From NCBI GenBank assembly GCA_963921425.1, contig OY992833.1, positions 12,503,738 to 12,567,737 on the forward strand: 64,000 bases of DNA, in the 5' to 3' direction. This document shows, piece by piece, positions 36,690 through 47,373 of the stretch (its first letter is position 1; each line of letters begins with the position of its first letter). Origin of the DNA: Dryas octopetala (lineage: Eukaryota; Streptophyta; Magnoliopsida; Rosales; Rosaceae). A model generated the notes under the pieces. That model was not told the DNA's origin. It searched no databases and was given only the letters and a program-made list of their open reading frames with translations. The position numbers and the translations under genes were made by a program.

Positions 36690-38300
36690 ATGGGTTTGCA
36701 TAATATTAATACAAGAAAATACCTGGTGAGCCTGTTTGCAGCACTAGTATTTGTAGTGGCAGGCGTGGCCAAAAATGCAGTAGTAGCTCAATCGTTGGGT
36801 GACATTGTCACACAACCATTCTTCGATGGGATCATTAACCAGGCTGCTGCTGACTGCGCCGGCAAGAGCTTCTACACGCGAGCCGCTTTTCTTGACGCTG
36901 CCAACTCTTACTCTGATTTTGGCCGGCTCAATTCTGCCGACGACTCTAAACGTGAAGTTGCAGCTTTCTTTGCTCATGTTACCCATGAAACTGGCCGTAA
37001 GTTTCATCTCTTTTATAGCTCCATAAATCCCCCTTAGATTGATTCAATGATTTCATATATATAGTTGTTGTTTTTTGGGTGAAACATATACATATATATA
37101 TATATATATATATATGCAATTCTTTAGTCGCACTATATATAAGGAACTGTTTGCTGCTTAATGAGTGTCCGTACACCTTTTCACATTTGCACTAATTTTG
37201 CATATATATTCCCCTATGAAGAAAATCCAAATATATAAATGTACGGGGGTCTTTTAATAAAGAATTCCTCATTTAGTGTTAAATGAGAGATTCCTCCGTG
37301 GGGCCCACATGAATAGTTTTGTATTGATCGGAACTATCCAATTTTTACATCTCCATTGATAGATCATTCTTGTGAAAAATCAGCCAAATCGGAAATCGTT
37401 AAAATATCTATTTTGGTTCGTCTATAAACACTTAAACTTTGACCGCTTAATCAAACGGATAAAGAGTTTAGGATTTGACTGATTTTTTGTAAGAATAATC
37501 TATCAATGAAGATGTAAAAAACAGACAGTTTAAATCGATACAAAACAACTCATTTGTGCCCCCACAGGGGAATCCCTCATTTAACACTAAATGAGGATCC
37601 CTTATTGAAAACTCTACGTATAAATGTATATCTCCCTACTTACATACATATATTATGTAAAATTGTGAATATGATATTCACTCCTTTATGCTATACTTTT
37701 TTACGCATTGTTTCGTAATATATGTATTACAAATTTAAGAATTATAATTAATAAGAAAAGTCTTCAGCGTGGTGGTCTCTTAATTATAGATATATACAAC
37801 CGTCTCACGCCATGAGTATTGTGTTTGTAGTACAAATATAATTTAAAGGAGGATATATAATAAGTTGACCTTTTTGTTTTTGTTTAAAATGATAATCAGA
37901 TTTGTGCTACATTGAAGAGATAGATAAGGACATCTACTGCGATGCAAGCAGAACAGAGTATCCATGCACCCCCAACAAACAGTACTTCGGGCGTGGACCA
38001 CTGCAACTAACTTGGAACTACAACTATGGAGCTGCTGGAAACAGCATTGGTTTTGACGGCTTAAACGCTCCCGAAACTGTGGCCTCAGACCCCGTCCTTG
38101 CCTTTAAGACTGCCTTCTGGTTTTGGATAACTAACGTTCGTCCGGTTTTAAGTCAAGGATTTGGAGCAACAACTCGAGCCATTAATGGTGCTGTGGAATG
38201 CGATGGTAAAAAACCTGACCTAGTTCAAGCCCGCATCAACTACTACACTGACTATTGCACCCAATTTGGTGTCGATCCTGGCACTAATCTCTCTTGCTAG
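36690..38300 (+). CDS. Secreted GH19 chitinase without hevein domain, gene 2
   Basis: Two exons, 36690-36996 and 37900-38300, encode 235 residues. The signal peptide (about 1-33) is nearly that of gene 1. Where gene 1 continues into the eight-Cys hevein domain, this protein passes from VVAQ straight to SLGDIVTQPFF. About 43 codons are missing in frame, and no Cys-rich domain remains. The catalytic region is complete: HETG (Glu100), CYIEEI (Glu109), GRGPLQLTWNYNYG and FKTAFWFWI. It is therefore a class IV catalytic domain with class II-like architecture. It should still hydrolyse soluble or short chitin but bind insoluble chitin less well (inference). The intron is 903 bases because of a palindromic MITE. 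Frame and splice sites are intact. Confidence 0.95.
37249..37614. mobile_element. Palindromic MITE, family P, copy A (in chitinase gene 2 intron)
   Basis: The left arm (TTTTAATAAAGAATTCCTC, CATTTAGTGTTAAATGAG, GTGGGGCCCAC, TTTTTACATCTCCATTGAT) is mirrored by the right arm through to GGATCCCTTATTGAAAA. The inner core GATAGATCAT.CTTG...AATCAGCCAAATCGGAAATC is shared with copies C, D and E. Short TA-rich sequence flanks it. There is no coding capacity. Confidence 0.85.
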
Positions 38301-38700
38301 ATACATGATATAGAGACTAATTAATACCATGCATTAAAAAGTGCAGCCTAAAATAAAAAAAGCCAATCGCTCCCTCACATGATGTATTTGATCATCATAT
38401 GCATGCATATATCTTCCAATTGAAACATGGAAGGAGAGGACTAACTCCTGTTGTGTAGTCCACCCTTTAAATAAATAAATAAGGAGCATATTTATTACTG
38501 TTTACAAGGTTATCTTGATTTTGGTTCGATATATGATGATCCTGATTGAGATTTTTATTTTTTGGTAGAGATTGGAATTTTATCCTTTAATTTCTTTGGT
38601 TCAAGAACAAGGGTTTGGAGTCAGAAATTCTCCATAACAGGTGTCAAGAAAGCAACAGTTAAAAGAAAAAGCACTCCATCAATTAAAAAAAAAACCTAAA

Positions 38701-39798
38701 TTATATATAATCGTGTTTCCCATTTAACTAAAGGATCGACCTGAATGCTGACTTGGATCTTCTTCTCTTACTTAATCATATCTTCTTTCCTCTACCAAAT
38801 TAACAATTTTAAACCATATCGATCCAAATTCATTTATAGCCAAAACACATGAATCAAAAAAGTTGTTTACCCGTAACTTTAAGGATGAAAAATTCGGCGC
38901 TTTTTCAATATTCATCGAGCATTAGAATGCATGACAAATAGTTTTGCAGTTTCGGTACAATTATAGTTGCAACCCACAATTACAATTGGGTGTCTGAGGG
39001 TGAGTTTTAGCATGATTTAGGAAATTTACTGGTTTAAAATTTAAGGTCCATTGATTTTAATTACTAAATTTCAATAACTTTTTTGTTTAGGTACTAAAAT
39101 TAAATAGTATTTTAGATTAGGTATTAGTTGAAAAGTCAAACAAAATAATAAAGTAAAAGGTATTAAAATTTACAAATATTACATCACATGCCGCTACAAT
39201 AAAAAAATAAAAAAAATATTACATTAATTTATACTATATTGTATTAAAAAAAAAATTAATCCAGTCACAACTTAACTGTGACTGTCTTGGTAAATTGAAA
39301 GAGACAACTCACACCACTATACTATATTTTATTTTGAGTAAAAGTATTATTTTGAGATTAAAGAAATCAAAGTAGAGGTGATTGAGGGCAGCTTGGCATA
39401 TAGTGCTGCATGGGTACGAAGCTCAAATACTTTTGGTTGATCTCAAGCTAATTAAGCTTTGAAATAACAAAAGAAATAAAGTGAGAGGGAGATGTTGAGT
39501 TAGGCGAGCAGCCTTAGGAGGAAATGACATGATGAATTCTGAATGGGCTAGGTGCAGCAGTCCTTGCGTAAATAAAAAGAAGAAGAAACACTGGTTGCAG
39601 CCTTGCTAATCTAGCTAGCCAAGTCAATTGGCTTTGAAGAACTTGGGCTACGCATGTTTATATATACATTGTGAGAAAACTGCCAGCAAACTTGGAATTA
39701 ATCTATATTATATACATACATTGAAACTAAAGAAAGAAATATCAGCAACATATATATATACAGGCTCCTTCTATTGAGATGAAAAAAATGTCAGCAAC

Positions 39799-39829
<31 letters not shown>
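38701..39829. other. Intergenic, AT-rich
   Basis: At 38930-39085 there is an inverted copy of the MITE-like family also seen at 34985 and 45597 (GAGGGTG.GTTTTAGCATG.TTTAG). TA microsatellites lie near 39750-39829. A stray element end, GGCTCCTTCTATTGAGATG, is at 39763. No gene is seen. Confidence 0.5.
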
Positions 39830-39982
39830 GGCTCCTTCTATGTTGAGGTATACCTATTAGGGCCCACACGAGTCGTTTTGTGTCGATCCGAACCATTCAT
39901 TTTTTACATCTCCATTGATAGATTATCCTTGCAAAAAATTTCGGATCGACACAAAATGACTCGTGTGGGCCCCAACAAGGTC
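39830..39982. mobile_element. Palindromic MITE, family P, copy B (internally deleted)
   Basis: Carries GGCTCCTTCTATGTTGAGG, CACACGAGTCGTTTTGTGTCG and the TTGATAGATTATCCTTGCAA core edge. It then jumps directly to the opposite arm (CGACACAAAATGACTCGTGT). TA repeats lie on both sides. Confidence 0.75.
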
Positions 39983-40005
39983 ATATATATATATATATAT
40001 ATATA

Positions 40006-40404
40006 TAGGCTTCTTCTATTGAGGTATACCTCAACTTATTTATGTTGAGGTATGACCTTGTTGAAGCTCACACGAGTCGTTTTGTGTCGATCCGAATTGT
40101 TCGCAAGGATCATCTTCATTGATAGATCATCTTTGCAAAAAATTAGTCAAATCGGAAATCATTTGCCTATCTAACTTTGATAAAACAAATGGACGGTTTA
40201 ATCGAAAATATTTGGTTCGTCTATTTATTTGATCAAAGTTAGATATGCAAATGATTTCTGATTTGGCTAATTTTTTGCAAGGATGATTTATCAATGAAGA
40301 TGTAAAAAATGAACGGTTTGAATCGACACAAAACGACTCGTGCGGGCCTAATAAGGTATACCTCAACATAAATAAGTTAAGATATACCTCAATAGAATGA
40401 GCTT
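40006..40404. mobile_element. Palindromic MITE, family P, copy C
   Basis: Near-complete ~400-base palindrome. Its ends are CTTCTATTGAGGTATACCTC and GATATACCTCAATAGAATG. The core AATCATTTGCCTATCTAAC..CAAACAAATGGAC is mirrored by GTCTATTTATTTGATCAAAG. It is bounded by (TA)n on both sides. Confidence 0.88.
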
Positions 40405-40423
40405 ATATATATATCATGAATTA

Positions 40424-40560
40424 GAAAAAAATTTAAAGAATCTTAAATTAAAAGGAGTCAAAACAGCTTCACAAGTGAGCTATAAGTGTAAACTAAAATA
40501 GATAATTGTGATACCAGCTTATGGATCAGAGCCATAAGTGTTGTGTTTATTTATCCATTC
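40424..40560 (+). mobile_element. Short endogenous caulimovirid fragment with possible decayed primer site
   Basis: The first ~60 bases duplicate part of the viral-like region at 41782-41845 (AGGAGTCAAAACAGCTTCAC, then AAGTGAGCTAT). Downstream, ATGGATCAGAGCC near 40530 resembles the tRNA-Met primer site TGGTATCAGAGCC with bases missing. The fragment is non-coding now. Confidence 0.5.
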
Positions 40561-40895
40561 ATCCGCCTAAGTAGTTGGTTTTTTGTGCTATTTTATCTTC
40601 GTTCTTCTTTGTCTCTAGTTCCTGATTATACTCAACTTTTAGTTTATTTTTTCTTTTCAAACAATAAGTCCAGGTCCAAACAATAAGTCCAACGGTAAGG
40701 CATGAGTGGATACGGCATGAGAGAAAAGAAAGAAAACTCTATTAGTTTTATATATTCTTGAACTAAGAAACAAAGAAAAAACTTTGTTAAAATCCCAAAC
40801 AACCTATAAGCTTGTAAAGATGAGTAGATATTTTCGATCCAACTCTACAGCCAGTAGTTCTAGGTTTGGTTTAAATATAATCTAAAATATAGTAA

Positions 40896-42945
40896 ATGAA
40901 GAACAAATTGAATACCAGTCAGATGATCACATTGATTTTAATGATTGGAACGTACATCCCCATGGTTCCTAGTAAAGAAATTTATAGAAAGAAATGGTCA
41001 ATATCATCCTTCAAAAGTGAACATCATGTTAAAACGGTAGAACAAGTTTATGCCTTAAGTAAAAAACATGAAACCTGTCAACTTTTCAATCCTGAGTCAG
41101 TTAGAAAACACATAAAAGATGGTCACAATTACCTTCATATTGGATTAGTCCAAATTGCAGTAAAACCCTTAATAAGGAAAGGTCTTAATGCCTCTGTTTT
41201 GTTATGTCTACGAGATGCAAGATTCACTAATTTTAGTGATAGCACCCTCGGAATCATTGAATCAAGTCTATATAATGATCCTATTCATTTTGATTGTTAC
41301 CCAGATTTTACAGTCAGCTTAAGTGACCCACACATGTTAAAAGCTTTAACTTAAACATAAAAACCTCAGGATATCATGTCTTAGAAGGAGTTCAACCCCT
41401 AGCTTTAATCGACAGAGTTTATTATAAATGTTCTAGAACAAATATGAATTTCCAAGCTATTTCCAAAAGTCCAAAAGATCAAACCCTACTAATTCAAAGT
41501 AGTCAAGAAAATGCAAACATACGAATCTCACATACAATTAAATGGTCAGATGTCAGTTTACGAGAAGATTGGTTATTAACAAATGAAAGTCACCCAACTA
41601 ATATTCAAAATAATTTATTTAACCTCGATTATATCCAACAATATCTCGATGGTACAGTAAAGATCAACTTTGGAAATCAAAATCCTAGGTCTTCCTTACA
41701 AATTAGAAAGTCAAACAATCAAAACTAAAACTCCAACAAGACATTCCTTTGCAGGAACCACTACCACAAAAGAATTAGAAAGAAGAGACCATGAATTAGA
41801 AAACGATTTAAAAAATCTTAAATTTAAAGGAGTCAAAACAGCTTCACAAGTGAGCTATCCTTGTTATAAACCAAACATTAGTACTAGTCATTATACCGAA
41901 CCAATTGAAGAAGACCAAACTTCCCCTACTGCCACTGATTTCGAAGTAACTCTAGCAAATCCAGAATTATTAGTAATCCACAAAGATTTTAAAATAAACT
42001 TTAAAACTCTAAATCAAGATATTGAGTCAGTCAATAACATTACAAGACGTAATAAATTCAGACAAAATTACACTATTCAACAGAAGGAAGATATATTTAA
42101 ACAATGAAAAACAATGATGCAAGTAATTAAATCAGAAATTGTTTTTTGATTTTGTTGAACAATATTACCATGAAAATAACGAATTAAAAACCTTAACAAA
42201 ATAAAATTGGACAAAAAATGACAATAGTATCACATCTTCTAGTCATCCTCCCTTAGAAATAATAATTCTCATCCATAAAGACACGCAAGTAATAGCCTCA
42301 CCTTTTAAACTTCTAGGAACAGACCCAGAAACAAAAAAGATTATTGAGCAAAATAATTATACAAATCAATGCTTAGATACTATAGGAAAACAACTAGATC
42401 ACATTGAAAATAAAATTGATAAAATCCCCAGCCCAGAACAAATTAAAAAAGAAAAACCTTTAGTAAAATTCCCTGAAATCAAACCTAGCTCCAATATTAG
42501 CCAAAAACAGTCAACACTTGACAAAATAGAACAAATGCTCTTTGGATTAACTAATGTCAAAAATGAATCCAAATCTAAGAATATCATAACAGTTATCAAC
42601 AAATAAGAAACTGAAACAGAGTCAGATAACACCCCAGATTCGAGCCCTGAAATTACTCATGCCTTTCATAATTTTGGATTAAAAAGAGTTACAAATAAGT
42701 TTAACCCAACTAGTCTAACAAAAAATTGGTACCTTAGGCCAACTCCCCCATATTTACAATTTGAGGAAAGAAATTTTCAAAGTCAATTCTCTGTTTCTTC
42801 AGATAAACTCTATGAATGGAATATAGATGACCTATCTGAACAAGAAATCCTAAACAAACTTCAACACATGTGGAATACCCATACCAATTTCCTCATTGAA
42901 TATTGGGATGCCATCCTCATCATGTTTTACTGAGTGTTTGATTTT
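40896..42945 (+). pseudogene. Endogenous caulimovirid (Petuvirus/Florendovirus-like) movement-protein and capsid-side region, degraded
   Basis: The first open part (40896-41354) matches the movement protein region of plant pararetroviruses: IGLVQIAVKPL, then a CLRDARF and GIIESSL stretch. A one-base loss near 41345-41354 shifts the frame, and coding resumes to 41728. A further shift near 41690 leads into 41670-42107. Beyond that, stops and shifts accumulate, although recognisable pre-capsid features (RPTPPYLQFEERNF, near 42740) persist to about 42945. There the similarity ends in unrelated sequence. No reverse transcriptase part is present. This is an old, partial, non-functional integration. 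Assignment to Florendovirus rather than Petuvirus is tentative. Confidence 0.8.
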
Positions 42946-43039
42946 TAGCCTAGAGGGAGAAGGAATTCAATTACCAAAAGTGTTGTGTTTGATATAACAA
43001 TATATATTATACAGATTCAATCAGATTCGGACGAGCGAA

Positions 43040-43320
43040 CATGCGAATGTGCCATCGAGCTCTCAGTAGCTTCGCTGAACGTACGCTTGGCTATGATTTT
43101 TAAAATAGGCGAGTGCTGCTTCCTCTGTTAGGTTTTGAGGGTATATCCCGATGGGTTCACCTCATCCCCTCATAGGGTATAGAATGGTCTTGGTAAAGGA
43201 GTTATGTTTGGGTTGAGCTCTGCCCAAAATCTCATAACTAAACTATAACATAAACACCGAAAAACCAGTGCCGAGCACTCAGTGCTGCAAAATTTTATAC
43301 TACCAAGCACTTGCATGTTC
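43040..43320. repeat. Foldback repeat, family Q, copy 1
   Basis: Shares GAG.GCTGCTTCCTC, GGGTTCACC.CAT.CCCTC.TAGGGT.TAGAATG and GTGCCGAGCACT with 52878-53250 in the SRPRB intron. It contains complementary segments (TTTGGGTTGAGCTCTGCCCA region against the right side). Confidence 0.65.
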
Positions 43321-43329
43321 ACACCTGAA

Positions 43330-45590
43330 TGAGACTGTATATATATATATATATATGGCTTGGAGGTAGATTAATTGTACATTAATATATATATATATGT
43401 AAATGCATATTTATATGTGTTTTTACTTTTTAGCCTAGCCAAGTACATGGGTTAACCGACCAAAATGTGGTCTTTACTCTTGAGTGGGTCTCGCCAATTT
43501 TTAAAAGAGACATAAAATTTGACTATCCAACCTCATCTTATCTTACACCCAAAATCTATACAAGTCATCCGCCCAACCTCCCATCATTTTCTATAAAAAA
43601 AATTCCATCTATGCTATCCGGGCAACCTACACTCTCCATCATTTTCCACACCCAAGCACCTTTTACCTTGCCCGGATTGCTTTTTCTCATTATTCTACCC
43701 ACCAAACCTCCCTCCAATTTATTTACCCATTACTTTACCGAGGTGACTCTTTCTCTCTCTTTTTATTTTTTGACTGATCACCCGACCTTTTTTATGTTTA
43801 TTTCACCCAAAAAATCATCTATGTTGATCGCTCAACCTTGTAGGCATGGTGAAATTAGTCAATTAAATCAATTTGGGCAATCTCGCCCATGGTATCAAAA
43901 AGGTCGGTCGCCCAACCTCCATTGTCCTAAAATTGAGTCGACCAACCTAAGTTATATGAAATGTGGTCGATTAAAAAAGGCATATTTTGAGGTTAGATTA
44001 TAATGATAAATCATGAAAAATGGCCCAACTTGAGTCACAAAGGGTCAAAACATGTTATTTATTATTTTTAATAATTAAGAAGCCCAATTTATTATTTTTA
44101 TAAAACAAAAGGAGTGGTTCCAGCCTAATTTAGAGGTCGGGTCATCTCTTTCTTTTTATTTTTTAAGGGAGAAATGACCTTATTATTTTTCTAATATTTG
44201 GGCTAGGATTATATCAATTTTATCAAAAGCCCATCTATCCCAGATAAGTACAAAGCTCACCAATGGAAATCTCTTATCCAATAACGGTTTCCCCCAAGTT
44301 ACATAAGGATTACCCATTCACCAAGGAGTCATACTTAAGCTGGAATTCCACCCAAGACCATATCCAAATTCGAGTTGAAGTTTTCACTTGGAGGGAAACT
44401 CGGAAATTAAATGTAAGATCAATCCAAATCCTACTAATTAAGGGAAGAATTAGGAAAGTCTTGAGGCTTAAGTCACCCGGGAAGGCTAGAGTTCAAGTTG
44501 CCCAAGCAAAGAGTCCAAGAAGGGGAAGAGTTTCAATCAACCATAAATGCACTTAACAGAGGAGAATATATCCACCCCTAATCCAATCAAATCATAAATT
44601 CATAGAAGACGAATCCCACCCAAACTAGGAGGCTTGAAGAGGATTTCGGGCCAAGTAATGGCCCATTGTTGGGCTTGTATCCTAGCTCCTATATATAAAT
44701 ACAAGCATCCAAGAGAGAAGACACACGTACACATTCAACATTCGACACATTCAACACCCAAGTTCTCAAATATGAAGAAACACTCAAGTTCTCTTGTTTT
44801 CAATTTTACTTGGTTGTTTCCGTTCGAGTTTCTTATAGGTTTTGCATAGATTTTAGTCTCAAGATCACTATGTTTGTAGCTCTACCATCATCCTCACAAA
44901 GGCTTGTGGTATTGATTTGGTTTTGTTCTCTTTATTTTTCATGCAACACTAATTGTTATTATTTCAAGTATTAATGCAATTCTAGTTTTCTTTGCTTTCA
45001 ATCTAAATGCCTGCCATATTCATAGTTGCTTTTAATCTTGAAGTTAGTCTAATCAGTGAAGGTCGCATTGAGTTTCATTATACCTTATTGTTCATAGTTT
45101 ATTTATTTTGCTTGGACAATTTCACCACTTTGTGCATGAGTTTGATGACATAGTCCTTAGGAGGCCAACTAGTGATTCGAACTCCGAATCCGACTAGGCC
45201 TTTAAGAGCCTTGTTCCCGAGGCTTGAAAAAACCTAGGCCGAGAGCGATTCCTAGCTCGGCTGATCAATCGCTTAAAGAATCAGTTTAGGTGCAATCAAT
45301 CATTCAAATAACCAAATTATCATTCTAGAGCCAAAACTTGGCTTGACAATGACACTCCCCACATTCACAGTCAAACGGACCAAAGTATTGCTTCCGACCA
45401 ACCTTGGCTTAAGCAAACGAACGTACAACACCAAATTTTGGTTGAGCATTTGAACACCTAACGCTCAATGATTAAGTACCCTGGAAGTCAAATGTACTTA
45501 AAAGGGCAAATGATTGGTTTTTTTTTTTTTTAACTTCTAGGACACTTTTACATTTAGTGTCAAGCATTCAAACAATTTAACCGCGTTCCC
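43330..45590. other. Decayed repeat DNA, possible LTR remnant
   Basis: The stretch 43440-44003 is open on the plus strand but has no domain and repeats words such as TCGACCAACCT and CCCAACCTCC, as a decayed repeat would. Near 44685, CCTATATATAAATACAAGC is a TATA-like string followed about 30 bases on by an ACACACGTACAC leader. This would fit the U3/R boundary of a Gypsy-type LTR, but I could not find its ends or a partner. (TA)n runs are near 43338 and 43387. No gene is supported. Confidence 0.35.
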
Positions 45591-45596
45591 TCAGTG

Positions 45597-45850
45597 ATGT
45601 TCAAACGCTTATCCAAAATCTAGTGCAAGTTGTGCACTTGCAACTGCACAATTTTTTTATTTTATTTTTTTTTAGAAAACAATAAATCTTAAATCATAAA
45701 CCAATAAAATTAATTTCTAAACCATGCTAAAACACACCCTCGCACACCCAAATCACCCATTATTACCCAAAAAATATCATTGTGCGTAATTGTACTTTGC
45801 AACTACAACTATAAGTGTAGTTGGAACATCAAAAGCGTTCAAGATTAATT
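45597..45850. repeat. Member of a MITE-like family (copy 3 of 3)
   Basis: Begins GATGTTCAAACGCTTATCC and ends GGAACATCAAAAGCGTTCAAG, a short imperfect inverted repeat. The interior TTTCTAAACCATGCTAAAAC matches 34985-35265 directly and 38930-39085 inverted. Confidence 0.6.
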
Positions 45851-46100
45851 TCTGTCTTAAAACTAATTGTTCTTAAATATAGGAAATCAATTCCTAGCCC
45901 TTTAGGTAATTTTAAAAGGTTTGAGGTCTCTTTGAGTAGTTTAATATTAAATAAAGTCTCCTTAAATTTCACTTAAAATTTTCAAATTTTTCTCACAATT
46001 TTTAATATTTATCTAAAATTTTTCCAATATCGACATTTTTATATTTTCAGACCTTTGATATTAGCAAAATTATGTTTTTGGTACGTCCTTGTACGTAGTT

Positions 46101-46435
46101 TGGGCTAAATTCTACTTTTGACCTTGTAGTTTCCTAATTGTACCAATTTTGTCCATGTAATTTTCTAATTGTTATAATTTGAGGACACTTGTTTAGTTTT
46201 GTCAATTTGATAAAAAAATAGTATATGATATGCACAATTCAAAGTATTTTAGTTAATGAAAATTAAGCTAAACCTTCTAAAAGCCCAAAATACCCTCACT
46301 CGTGCTTCTGGTGTTATTTTCATTGAACAAAATTTGACGAAAGGAAGCATGTGGTCTTGAATTGCAACAATTAGAAAATTTTATGAACAAAATGGACACA
46401 ATTAAAACTACATGGATAAAAATAGAATTTGCCCC
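46101..46435. mobile_element. MITE with ~80-bp terminal inverted repeats (Mutator-like type)
   Basis: The left end (TGGGCTAAATTCTACTTTTG, GTAGTTT.CTAATTGT, TTTTGTCCATGTAATTTTCT) is mirrored by the right end (GAACAAAATGGACACAATTA, CATGGATAAAAATAGAATTT, GCCCC). No target duplication could be confirmed. There is no coding capacity. Confidence 0.75.
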
Positions 46436-46539
46436 AAATTAAAGGACCGAACTTGATCCAAACGTAATTTGGGGTTGGGTGTTTTACACGAGTCATGAAT
46501 TTATTTGACCCATTCGAATTTCAAGCTTTTCAATTCGGC

Positions 46540-46625
46540 TTAATTTCATTTTGGTCCCTATAGTTTGGGCAAAATTTTACTTTGGTCCCTATAGTTTGGG
46601 CAAAATTTTACTTTGGTCCTTATAA
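46540..46625. repeat. Tandem ~36-bp repeat (TTTGGTCCCTATAGTTTGGG)
   Basis: Two full copies and one partial copy of TTTGGTCC.TATA.TTTGGGCAAAATTTTAC. This is the kind of string found at the ends of Mutator-like MITEs. Confidence 0.8.
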
Positions 46626-46984
46626 TTTCAGTTATTCTAATTTTAGTCACGTACGTTTTGCCCATTCAAACAAACAGAGAACAAAACCAAAACCAGCCGT
46701 TGTGCCAAAACCGGCCGTTGTGCTTGAGCGAGAGTGAGACAGAGAGAGCGAGACAGAGAAAGAGGAGGAGAGACGGAGAGAGCAAGACAGAGAGAGCACA
46801 AAGCTCACAGCTGCTGATTGAAGGTTCCTGCTCAAATTTTGGGTGCTGAATGTAATTTATGAGAGTTTTAGTTTGAGTTTTGACATTCCAATGTTAATTC
46901 ATTGATTTGGTTTCTTAATTAGTAGATGGGTATGGACAATTAGGGCTAATTTGGCTTGATTTCTCATTCTTCCCCTTTGTTTTT

Positions 46985-47165
46985 TCAATTTTTTCCTCTG
47001 AATTTCGGTGAATGTCGGTATAATATCGGGGTTTTCCGATATTTATCGAAACTATCGGCGGCGAAATATCGGGGATACGGGTGAAGATTTTGCTTCACCC
47101 CCCTTATCGGTATCGGGGACTCGAAAAAGCGACATTTCGGATTGTCGGCCGATATTTTGAACACT
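46985..47165. repeat. ATATCGG-rich repeat upstream of SRPRB
   Basis: Dense copies of TATCGGGG, CCGATATTT and GAAATATCGG in both orientations suggest a small inverted-repeat element. It sits about 200 bases before the SRPRB start codon. Confidence 0.5.
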
Positions 47166-47373
47166 AGTACTTGGACTGTATACAAAAAGAAACAAACAAA
47201 CCATTCAATTGGGTTTTTAGGTCTTACAGTGGTGGTTGGATCTCCAATCAGGCAATTTTGCCATAAATATAATTGAGCTCCATTCCTTCTCAATTGACTC
47301 CCGAGGGTCTCACTTTCAGTGCAGAGGTCAAGATTCACAGAAATTGAAACTGAAAAGCTATAACCAGAGGAAA

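Larger units (their letters stand above)
33345..38700 (+). repeat. Tandem segmental duplication, unit 2 (contains chitinase gene 2)
   Basis: Colinear with 28540-31330 but longer. Extra DNA lies at about 33900-35930 (including a (GA)n tract and a hairpin-rich repeat), at about 36050-36240, and inside the chitinase intron (palindromic MITE). A 39-base-spaced partial repeat of AATTGTTTGG.AAAGGTCACAAAATTTGG occurs at 33706-33776. Confidence 0.85.

Noticed and set aside
43467-44003. 178-codon plus-strand open frame
   Set aside because: No domain, repetitive wording at DNA level, and stop-free by chance in a decayed repeat.
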